Origin: Aplidium turbinatum
Lineage: Eukaryota > Chordata > Ascidiacea > Aplousobranchia > Polyclinidae
NCBI GenBank assembly: GCA_918807975.1
Contig: OU964924.1
Span: 9,064,501-9,128,500, forward strand
Direction of reading: 5' to 3'
Length of the DNA stretch: 64,000 nt
The translations under genes were made by a program, and so were the position numbers. Position 1 is the first letter of the stretch; each line of letters opens with the position of its first letter. This document shows, piece by piece, positions 11,021-23,000 of the stretch. The notes beneath the pieces are model-generated. The model ran no database searches. It saw only the letters and a program-made list of their open reading frames with translations, and was not told where the DNA came from.

Positions 11021-14000
11021 GTAAAAAAGATAACCAGTTTTCAAAGCTTTCTCTTGCTTTCATACAGCTGGTCACAGCGGTAAACCATAATCTCTTCGTG
11101 GGAAAATTGTAACGTAAGATTCCCAAATCCGTTCGTCTGCATGCAATGACCCAAAAATAAACACACTTTCGAAACGTCTATTCAAAAGTGTATTCCAGTA
11201 AAATTAGCCCGAGGCTATCGAAATGACTGGTGCAACGCCGTACACCTAAAAACTGTCACTACAATACAAATTACTTGGATAAAAGACGGAACCTTTGTCC
11301 AGCTAGCAAGCACTAAGCCAACAGTTAAATGTGCGGCCAACTTTCAAACAATCATTTTACGAATGACCAGAATAGATATCAATATCTCAAATTCACGTAG
11401 AAAGTAACTGTGACGCAATAAATGAAAGACAATTATGAAGTCATTCCAACAGGTGTTCAAGCTGATGTAATATTTCCTGTTTAAACAGGCCCAAACAAGT
11501 CCAAACAGGTCTTATGAACGATGGTGCAATTTTGGCACATGCTTTAGGAATTTCCATGACGTAATATTCAGTAGACTTGAACGGTTTTATATGACGTTTG
11601 ATTTGTACAGAGATTGGCCGTAACATAGCGGCCCCTAGTTATGACAGTCTAACATGGCATAACTAAAAAAGAATTGAAGGACAATCGTGAGCCAATGAAT
11701 AAAACACATGATACACAAATTGTTTGAGTCACTCACGTTAAGTTAATACGCAAATACAAAGGGCATGCAAAGAATGAACAGCAATAAGAATACGCGACGA
11801 TACATGAAATTGGTACCATAGGTACACGCTAAAATGACGCTATATACAATAAATTATTGCGATAATAACCGACTGTTCTGGGCTCAGACAAGTATCGGCC
11901 ACCGCAGACAAAACCAGGCTCAAACCCTAACACTTAGGTGTTCTTTACGGGGGCGAGGCACGAAATATCCCTCAACACGTAGTCTACTTTCACTTTCCCC
12001 GTACTTTCATCATAGTTGCAGACGGCAACTTTGGCTCTACGAACCACAGGCTTCCCTTTCCTAATTTGTGGAACTACCTCATGCACCCTCCCAAGTTGAT
12101 ACTTCCCACGTTTACCAATGTCTTGGAGAGAACCTACCACTACAAGTTGACCAGGCTCCAAATTCTCGGCCATTTTTAGCCATTTTTTCCGGCCCTGAAG
12201 ACCTGGCAAGTAAAAATCGATCCATTTATTCCAAAACTGCTGAGAAAGTGACAAATTGAACCGATAATCCCTTCTTAATTGGTCACGATCATGTGGTTGC
12301 CCAACAGCACAGTATGGGTCTAAGTATGGGGTCAAAAGTGAGGCAGGGGTGATGACAGTAAAATCCCTAGGGTCGTCACTCAAAGGTACCAAAGGGCGTT
12401 CGTTCACGATCCGAACGGCACTGCCTGTGTACGTAAGCAGTTCAATAAAATTGGGCTTACGAATTGAAGAGTCCAAAATGTGAAAAAAGTATTTGGTCAC
12501 ATCAGCCATGAAACCAAATCTTTCAAGCCGAAATCTAGCCAAGACATCTGCCAGAGGGTTTAACAAGTCAGACAATTCAGGACAAGAAGACATTACATCA
12601 TTTACACAAGTTCCTCGAAATTCAGATTGTTTTAAAGCCTTCTTCCTTAAAGCAGCAGCTCTATCTGACGCCAACACAAAATTGTTAGGTAAATCAATAT
12701 CTTCCTTCAACGGTACAGGTATCTCAAATCGACCACCTTTCAACTCAATATTCGGTTCGACAAGTTCTCTAGCCAAATTATCATTGCGAGACAATTCACA
12801 GGTTTCATTTTGCAAAGTTAAATCCTGAATGACTTTATTCAGGTCTGCTATTTCCATATCGCGAGACTCAATTTTACGCTGAAAGCCAGAGATGACATCC
12901 GACTCTGAAGACGTCTGCACTCTGCACACTTTAGCAACGCTTTCAACTAAGGGTGACTTACCACCACAAGCCAACCAACCGAGAGGAGTGAGCAAAGCAT
13001 GCGGTTCACTACGATTGTCACCAACACGCTCTTCTTTTGCACACATCAAATAAGCGTTGTCGTTGCCAATCAGTACATCTGCAGTACTACAATCATTCAA
13101 ATGAAACATATTCACGTCATGAAAATGACGGAAACCACTTAAATCTTGTTTATGGGGTAAAGTTTTAACATCGTCAGCCCAAGCTGGGTTAACCACCGAG
13201 GTTATATCACAAAACAGTTCATCAGTCTCTAACGACTGGATGTTGAGTTTAACAAGGTCAGCACAAGTAGGTTTCTGACCAGCCAGAGTATCCATTTTAA
13301 ACGACGCTTTATCATACGGTTTAAGACCAAGTTCGCACACCAAGTCACTCGAAACAAAGGTCAACTGCGAACCAGGATCATGCTGACAATACACCAACTT
13401 CGATTTGCCCGTCATTGGATTCAAAACACGAGCAGCAGTAACGCGGTTAAAGGCTGCTTTAACATTTCCAATCTTAACATTACGCACAGGAACTCTAGCA
13501 CCAGCATCATCTTTACCGACCGAATCCAGAGAATCACGTGACGTCACATAAAAATCATGCAGAAGAAAATAGTGTTTCCTATCGTTGGTAGGTCCACACT
13601 TACGACAGTTATTTGCATGATTACAGTCTCTAACCATATGCTGGCGCAAACAATTCAAGCATTTGCCAGCTTTCACAATGACATCTCTCCGATCTTTAGG
13701 TGTCAAGCGCAAAAATTCTTTACAATTAGACAAAAAATGATATTCCACTTGACCACGTGATGAACAACAAAAACATGCCGGTATGTCACTACGTCTGGCC
13801 GCGCGGTGCGCCAACAGCAGTCGAGTACTGCGAACTCCCTGAAATCACATTATCATGGGGTTTTACCGACGTCTGCCTAACCGGACATGAAGGCAATTTT
13901 CCTTTGCCAAACTTTTTAAATTGCTGCGACTCACCAGAATCGCCCATTAGCATAATGCTAAAATCAGTCGACTTACGCGTTTCCTCCCGTACTACAAATT

Positions 14001-17000
14001 CAAACAAACTCTGAAAAGTAGGCTCATCAGTGCCACCATACTGATCACCTAAAAAGTCAAGATAACGCTGCTTAGCGTCAAACGGGAGTCGCTTAGCCAA
14101 ATCCAAAACAAAACGTCCTTCCAATTTGTCACGCTGACCATAAGCTTGCGCGTAAAGCAGACACTGCGACAATTCATCTTTAAACTCTTTCAGATCACTG
14201 GAAGAGGTCGAATTCAATTTGCTACCATAGCGATACTTTCTAATTTCTGGTTCGGCAAAAAGACCTCCACGAACTCCAAAACGCTGGGACAAGCGAGCTA
14301 ACGACATTTCTATTCTGTCTTCCTCTGACAAGCCAGGAGTGTCGGAAACCAAATTAGCAATCGTTTGCGCAGCTGTTCTAACACAAGCTGCTTGTAACAA
14401 AGTCAAACGAGTTCCCTTAAAGGGCGAAGCTGCCATCAAGGCCATAACACGATTTTTAAAGAAAATAAATGGCATATTATTACCATCGTAACCAATCAAG
14501 GCCGCCTTATCGAAGAACGTCCTACTATTTTGGTATTCAAAAAAGCAATCCTGCTGTTGAGAACTCGATTTAGCGGGAGAAGACAAGCTATATCCCTTAA
14601 GGGGCTGAGTGGGCTCAGTCCCATGCACAGCCCGATCACGATCCTCAAACACGTTAAAATCAGGAGACACGATACGCCTCTCACAACCACCCAAATTACG
14701 TGTAGCTGGGCGATCAACAACTAGCGGCGCAGAAAACTTTGAAGGGGGCAAAGCATTACTGCTAATGGCGGCCCCGTGACCTGTACGCTCTGGGGGAAGA
14801 GTTCGGCTAAAATTCGCAGGCCTTGGCACTAGGTCCTTCGGAAGACCCTTAGCCGCGGCCCCGAGACCTCCTGAAACAGCTGGAAAACGTGTGGATCGCA
14901 CTGGTCCACTTACAGATTGAACAGGCGTCTGGAAAAGGTTAGGTAAATTAAACTGCGATTGATGTTCACTTCTGGAATGCCTAGAAGAGCCCTTCCTAGA
15001 GCTACGCCGGGAGCCCAACTCAGAACGATATTCAGCTAAAACTGCCTCTTTACGTTGTTCGGCCCTCAACTGAGCGTCTTTGAGTGCGAACTCAGCAGCT
15101 CTAGCTTCGGCTTCGGCCTCAACTCTTGCGGCAGCCTCTGCTCGTGCGGCCTCAGCAGCTCTCGCGTCGGCCTCAGCTCTCGCGGCAGCCTCTGCTCGTG
15201 CGGCCTCAGCTCGTATGGCCTCTGCTCTTGCGATGGCCTCAGCAGCTCTTGCTTCGGCCTCAGCTTGGATCTGGAGCTCCTCTCGTCTTAACTGTAGGTT
15301 AATTTGTGCAACTATCCGTGACGAGCTCTCAGACATCCTAGTGCTTACATTTGAGGCGCTATCCTCAGGATGTATGTCAGCATCCAACCTATCTGAGAAC
15401 TCACTTTCTTTTTGTTCGAAGTTATTTTTTAACGAGTTAAATTCGGGATCTACCCTATCACGAAGTTCTGCCAAGATTGCAGAGTTAACAATTTTACTCA
15501 AAAGAGCATGGAAATGCCTTAATTCCTCTTCTAAAGTAGATAAGTTAGATCGAAAAATTAACAGTTCCTGCTTATCACTCAAAGAACCTAGGGCTACAGA
15601 AAGTTCCCCAATTTGAGTCAAAATATCCCGTCTAAGATGCCGGGCCTCTCGAACTGACTTAGCCTCATCGTTAATGGGTCCCTCCCCAGAATGGCCTGCC
15701 CGACCGCAAAGAACATCATCAGGCTTAAACTCAGTCGAGTCTACGGCGGTCGAGTCCTTGTCACCACCGAGTGTAGACATATTAAATGTTAGGGCTAAAT
15801 TTAACAATTAAAAAATTAAGTTACACAAACACACAAATTACAGTAGTTATAAAAAACTTAACTGCCAAGACCGTAAAAATACAAAAAAGAATTTAAATGC
15901 ACGATACCGTAGCTGTACGAGTATGTGAAGTCCAAACGTCCACAAAACTTGCTTGGATTCTTCCACTTGAATCTTCAAGCACAGATGGATTGCCTTTAAT
16001 CTTCTTTCTTGCCAATGAATGTCAAAGTTATTTTTTCTTCTGTACCAAACTGAGAAGAAATGTCTTTACTTTTTAGCTTAAAGTTCTTCAGTTGCCTACC
16101 GAGAAGAAATGTCTTTAATTTTCTTTGCTTCTTTAGACTACCAACCAACAAGATCTTCTTTTATTATTTCTTTGCTTTTGTAGCCTACCAACCAACAACT
16201 TCGTCTTTTATTTTTTTATGCTGCCTGTGCTTCCGTACAAACACTAGCCAGAGAATCGTCTTTTATTTTTTTGCTTTAATTTCTTGGCCCACCAGCTAAC
16301 AAGAACTCGTCTTTTATTTTTTTATGCTGCCTGTGCTTCCGTACAAACACTAGCCAGAGAATCGTCTTTTATTTTTTTGCTTTAATTTCTTGGCCCACCA
16401 GCTAACAAGAACTCGTCTTTTATTTTTTATGGTCACAGCGGTAAACCATAATCTCTTCGTGGGAAAATTGTAACGTAAGATTCCCAAATCCGTTCGTCTG
16501 CATGCAATGACCCAAAAATAAACACACTTTCGAAACGTCTATTCAAAAGTGTATTCCAGTAAAATTAGCCCGAGGCTATCGAAATGACTGGTGCAACGCC
16601 GTACACCTAAAAACTGTCACTACAATACAAATTACTTGGATAAAAGACGGAACCTTTGTCCAGCTAGCAAGCACTAAGCCAACAGTTAAATGTGCGGCCA
16701 ACTTTCAAACAATCATTTTACGAATGACCAGAATAGATATCAATATCTCAAATTCACGTAGAAAGTAACTGTGACGCAATAAATGAAAGACAATTATGAA
16801 GTCATTCCAACAGGTGTTCAAGCTGATGTAATATTTCCTGTTTAAACAGGCCCAAACAAGTCCAAACAGGTCTTATGAACGATGGTGCAATTTTGGCACA
16901 TGCTTTAGGAATTTCCATGACGTAATATTCAGTAGACTTGAACGGTTTTATATGACGTTTGATTTGTACAGAGATTGGCCGTAACAACAGCTTATGATAC

Positions 17001-20000
17001 TTTTTAACAATAAAACAAGTTACAAACTTTGTAGTGAAAAAAATATTGTGACTTGTCATATTTTAGTTGTGCTACAGTATTACTGCCTTTAATGCCAGTT
17101 CATTTTTATTGAAGTAGATATTATAACATTCTGCGCGGAACTGAGAAAACCATATGACCAGTTGTTCAAATTTCTATTTTAACTGGCATTAAAAATTACC
17201 AATTATCATAGTTACAGTACGGTACTGTGAAAGGTGCATAACTTCTTCCTGAAGCAACCACTTTTACCTTGTAGTCAGCCAGACTACAATTGTTCTTTTT
17301 TCAACTCCAGCTCCTGATGTGATAGCGGCCTTTGAGCCATAGGTCACTATAAAATATGAAATAAATTAAACATAGTCAGTAAAATGTTTTTTGCTAAAAA
17401 TTTACCCTGCCAGCTAATTTTTTGCAAATTCTAAGTGTTTTTGCGATTGAAACCTGATCCTAATCAGGTACGGTACCGGTATCATCTCAAAATTATGATG
17501 TTATTTTTGACTAATCACAGCAATTGCTTTCCAGTAACCTGTGAAACATAGTCAAATTTAATTTCTCATTAATTGGCTGCATTAACCTGCTATTTTCAAA
17601 AGGCATCAAACATTGCCATAAAGCATTTCATCGTAAATGTTGTCTCGGGTGCATTGATAGTGGTCCTAAACATACAAAGACAACTCGCAAAGCCTATTTT
17701 CCATTGAACGCATTTTACCTCTTGTACTGTGCAGACATTTTTTTTATTTAGAAATCTTGAATATTTAACACAAAATATTTTTCACAAGCCTGGCTGGATC
17801 ACAGTTTGCAAAGGTTTAATTAGGTTTTAATGCAAAAGTTGCTTCATTTAAAACAAGAAAATTCACACCGTGATCAACAAATAAACTAAATCTTAAACTT
17901 GAAATCTATTTTTGTCACAATACCATCATCATATTGACACAATAGGCCACTGCATCACATTAACCCAGTATTGGCGCACCAACTATGTCCAACCCGAGTG
18001 CGACCATAGGCCAAACTTTATGTTTTTCATTTTAGAAAGAGCTGCGGTAATAGCACCATAAAAAATGACAATGTCAAAAATTCATATAAAGCATAGCGCA
18101 AATGAACTAAATGCCATTTATTTTCTGAACATTACATAATCTCAATGTGATATTTCTCCTCGAGTGCTAAAGTTTTTAGTATCAGCAAAATCATAAATAA
18201 TTGACCTTTTGGGGTCTGAATTTCATTTATTTATTATCTGTATCATATATGATATATATACGGTAGTAAATAAACAATGAATTCATTATGGAAGCATTTT
18301 TTTTTTTCAACCAATTTCATCAAAAAAGTGCAGCTTTGTAGATGGTGTTGTTTTCGACATTATTTTGGTGGTAAATCTTTTTTCTGGTTGTTGTAGTATG
18401 TATAATAGGGTGGCTCATTTTCCTTGATGTTCTTTAAAATTTTTGTCAATTTGGAATAATGTTCCATTTTGCTCACTGATATTTGTAAACCAAAAATTTT
18501 TGTTGGGTTTTGACCTTTGACCCTGGTTCACCCAAGGAGAAATTCTGAATTATTCTGAAAAATTAGTAAATTTCGAAGTGGTTTAGCAGTATCTGAAGAA
18601 AGGATTTCTCAAAATTTGACCACGTGACTTTGACGTCACTTCCCCTGTTAACTTCCACGTGGAACATCTTCACCCTACTCCAAGTTTGAGAGTCACTAAT
18701 AGTGCATGCTTTTAGTGTCATTTTAGTTGATTTTACAGCCTTTTCGCGGTCAGTGAATCTATAACATAGACCAACAAAAAAATTTTGGCACAAAAGATGA
18801 GAGTCATTTTAGAGTATTTCAGGGCCCCTGATTCCGAAACTGCACTTAGTTTTTTCGAATTGGCTCTAGTTTTCAAGATATTCGACAATGAAAATATTTT
18901 TGAAATCGTTTCTCAAAAGCTTTCAATTAATTATCAAATTACTTATTTTTAGCCCTGTTTACCATTATGATGTCATAATTGCACTTGTCTAGTTCAATTG
19001 GTTCATATTGCACGAAAGTTCAAAACGCAAGCAAAGGTTTGAAATGAACTGTGTTTAACGCAAGAGAGACATAAATACTCAATGAAAACAGGTGTGAATC
19101 AGTAGGCCTACATCACAAGAAAAATATCCCGAAAGTCATGTGTTTATGAATGCAGCTTTATATTGAAAAGGTAGGCCTACTGAAATGGATACTTGTACAA
19201 ACGAAGTTTTATTCCAAGCCTTTGCTAAGGCCAAGTCTTTGCTGCAAGAATTTTTTTCTGGTCTATAGGCTAATAAAATATGCCTTTGACAAGTAGGATG
19301 CTGTACAAACAACCCAGATATATTTTGCTGCATGAGGCAACGCAGAGGACCAACACATTCTGCGATAGATACAGCGCTATATGAAAACAAGCATTATTAT
19401 TATTACTTTGACATGAAGCTGGGTGATCAAGATAAGTCCTGGGTTCCTCCTAAAGTATGCAAACATTGCGTTCAAACCCGGCTCAAGGCTAAGAAGTTCA
19501 GAGTGCCATGGCATAAAGAGAGCCGTGGAATCATCATGAAAATTGATACTTCTGCACGGTGAGGATGTTCGAAGGAAGTCGGAACATCATGTTTACATGG
19601 AGTGTGCAAGGCAGTCATTGCATGGATGTTGCTATTTCTGTTTTTTGTTTGCCCTCTCTAGTTTCAAGTGGTGATTTGCTTGAAACAATAGGAAAACGGG
19701 CATGACTGAGAGTAACCTCAATACCTTCAGTAATGTTTTGGAGCAAGGTCAAGTTTTTTTCTCAAAACCATTTCTACCACCTACTGTAGTAGTTAAAGAT
19801 TTAGTTATCAAAAGTGGTAGCTGCAATCTTGGCTCCTCATCTCGATAAACATGACATTCTTGACTCCAAGGCCAAGATTACGTTCTTCCGCAGCAAGGAT
19901 AAAATTCTAAGCAGCTACTTTACTGAAGAAGATAACTTTGTATTCTGTAATTATATAAATGGCCTTCAAACCTTGATGGGTGTTGCTCAGTAGGCCAATC

Positions 20001-23000
20001 ATAATAAAGAGCAGGGTTGTTGGTATTTTACCCGACCCAAAAAAACCCGGGTGGTTTTTTTTAATAAAACCCACTTAAAAAAACCCAAAAAAACCCATAA
20101 AAAAACCCATAGCATCATATTTGTCCAGTTTTTATTGGAAAATTAAAAAAATTTACAAAAACACTACAAGGCACTTACAACAAACTTTAAATTAGGACTT
20201 AAGGATGTGATTGTGAAGTAATTTCCAAGAATAAACTGAAAACGCAGTGGATATTGCACAGTACACAAAAATCAAGTAATGTCACTTTGTGTATACTACA
20301 CTAAAACTCATTTATGCAAGAAGGCCTTATAGTTAAACTGGTGAAAGTACTACTCTATGATACTGTAGTCTGTATATAATATATGATGTGAAATGCAATT
20401 TAGGAGGCTATTTACCAATTACAGATTCTGGATTCTAACGCATGGCTGTTTCAGAGCATTTGCCTAATTGGCCACACAATCGCTCAATTGCTCATCCATT
20501 ACTATATATAATATATAAAAAAGTTTCTATTTGAATAAGACCTTCTGATGATCCGTTAGGTGAAACAATTTGTAAAGGCTTCAGATAGTAATAACTACAT
20601 TTGATTATATAATATATATATATAAATGATAAAAAATATTTGAACATGATGGCATAAATGCTCCTTGCCTTCAAATCTAAAGCAAATGTGATTTCTACCA
20701 CGGTAGCATCAACTTTGTGTAGAAATCAGTGGATGATGCAACATCCAACTTGATCTTGAAATTAATGGATGATGCAACATTCAAGCAACAACAGCCCTAG
20801 TGCATTATTTTATTGAGTTATGGCAAGCATGTACTGTGAGTGAAAGCCACTTCATTCGTAAAAAGTAGTTTTGAGGTGAAATAAGCATGAATCTATCTTT
20901 TTTTGCATCTTTTTTTAAAAAAACCCAATAAAACCCAAAAAAACCCGGGTTTTTCTCAACCCTGATAAAGAGTTGCGTTTGTTCATCGATAGCTTTGTTT
21001 TGTTTATTTGTCTAGTTTGTTAAGCAAAACAATGTATGCATTTTGTTTGTACTAAGTAGCTTACTTAGTAAGTCTGAGACTGTTGAAATCAACAAATATA
21101 TTAATGCAAAACGCAAGTTATATATATATTCTACATCTTGTATCCTCAGGCTTGCTTCACATCATATTTTGATTGTTACTGGGCCAGTAAACGTTAAATA
21201 GCTGTTTGTTTGGGTTGAAATCAGCGTGATTGGTTCCAAATAGCGTTTACACAACTCAGATATGTGCCTGGGATTACTTCCAGTTTTGTCTATGTAGTAA
21301 ACGACACGACGTTAGATCTATAGGGGCTCAAAATTGCGAAAAAAATAATTTTGCTGCAACTCAAAATCTAAAGCCAATTCGAGAAAACTTGGTGCATTTT
21401 TAGAATCAGGGGCCTCGAAATACCTTAAAATGACTCTCACATGTCTTTATATAAAAAAAAGTTTTGTTGGCCTGTGAAAATCGATAAACATCGTCAAATG
21501 ATTCAAGAAACTGAAAGCAGTAGATATTTATTACGTGAAGAGTGCACAAAGAAAATCATGTCTGAAATGTGGTAGAATTCGACATTTTGAGAGTAATATC
21601 ATACATGTGTCAGTGTTCATGGAGTTGCTAATTAAACCATTTTGCTTGCTACAAGTTTGTGTTACTGCCTCTTATTGTGTCCATTAAGATGCTAGAGTGC
21701 ATTAGAAGATAGCGGGTGAGCAGTTTCAGGGATAAGCAAAAATTCGATATTTTGAAAAAATTCAAACCAAGTGAACCAGGGTCAAACGTTAATATTTTTT
21801 TGTGAAATTTGGTGTAGGAGATACATTTACCAAAAGGAACAATATTCCAAACTGACGAAAGATTTAAAAGAAAAAAAAAATTTTTTCAAGATTTTGCGCC
21901 AGCCTAATGTATAATAATATATTAATTACTTTTTTAGTTTTTACTTAGTTAAATTTTCTTTCAAATGTGTGACATTGGCTGCTTTAAATCTTTTTTTTGA
22001 CCACAAGAATCAACTGCCTTCATAATAATGGTAGTGGTTCGGCATCAATGTAGTTTTGAAAAATTGATGTTGCCCCATATTCAAATTTAACATTTTGTAT
22101 TTGGCATGCCAGTAAAAAAAAAGCCGCACATGTCTAAAAGAGAATTTATTTGAATAAGGGGCTTCTGTGGATCCCACCAAGAGTGAAAAAGCTATCAAGA
22201 TTTTTAAGAGTAGGCCTACATAGCAATTTTGTTTGCTTGTAACTATTGCCCATAGCTCACCTCTTCGGCAGTTTGAGCACTTTGGCAAGGTGGGTGAAAG
22301 TGTCCAAATGTGGTTCCTTGCGTACCACAAATGGAAAAATCACCATGCTGAATTACTTATATATGTAGTAATAAGGCATTCAAGTCTACTGTAATATGTT
22401 TACTGCACTGATGAGACCTTTTGGTTGAAACAATGACGTCCTGTCTGCAGTTATATTAGCTATTAAATATTGAAGAACAACATTCAGTTAAACTAAGCAA
22501 AGTCAAGTCACCTTTCAAATACGGTATGTTTGTATTTTTTGCAGTTGATAGATGGAATTTATTCTGCTGTCATGTCTTGGGTTGAAAACAATGTCCCCGA
22601 TTCACAAATGATTTCGGTAAGTTTGTTGCTCATATTCATATGTCTAAGTGAAACAGCAATATTCATTATATACAATTTACATTTTACAAATCTCTTAAGT
22701 GATGAACATATCCTAAAAGTTTGAAGATTCACTGAACTCAAATGAGAATACAATAAACAAAAAGTCAAATGGCTGTTGCATTGCTTTTTGTTGTGTAACA
22801 TTTGTTTGTTTTTTGTCGTCTGCTTTACGGTACATATATGATATATTTGATTTTCACAATTTTTGATAACAGTGGTCACCACAATTTTTATTGCATGGAG
22901 TGTTTGAGTATACATACAGTATTATATAGATTTAGAGTAATTTGATGGTGTTGAATCTGGTATTAGTCTTTGCTCATCACATTACGTTATTGAGATATGA

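Larger units (their letters stand above)
11069..16986 (-). mobile_element. BEL/Pao LTR retrotransposon, young but incomplete
   Basis: Two 557-bp LTRs that read identical by eye, with a perfect 5-bp target duplication ACAGC (11064-11068, 16987-16991). It lies antisense in GCLM intron 1. Parts seen: a gag-like ORF, an ORF with zinc knuckles and an aspartic-protease-like region, and a DUF5641-like C-terminal domain. Coding capacity is less than a full BEL/Pao pol, so the copy is broken (about one large break). Identical LTRs imply very recent insertion. Confidence 0.93.
18406..21906. mobile_element. hAT-type foldback element with nested inserts
   Basis: Termini TAGGGTGGCTCATTTTCCTT / TAGGCTGGCGCAAAAT (reverse complement at right) and exact 8-bp duplication ATGTATAA (18398-18405, 21907-21914). 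Long inverted arms share sequences at 18470-18540 / 21770-21850 and 18770-18930 / 21320-21475. Contains a coding relic (19360-19980) and another hAT MITE (20012-20964). Confidence 0.82.

Noticed and set aside
15055-15616. Long + strand ORFs opposite the gag-like ORF
   Set aside because: They are antisense shadows of an Ala/Glu/Arg-rich coiled coil.
20525-20540. Spliced-leader RNA gene
   Set aside because: The SL-like string is followed by AC, not a GT donor, and no Sm site or promoter is seen; kept only as an observation.
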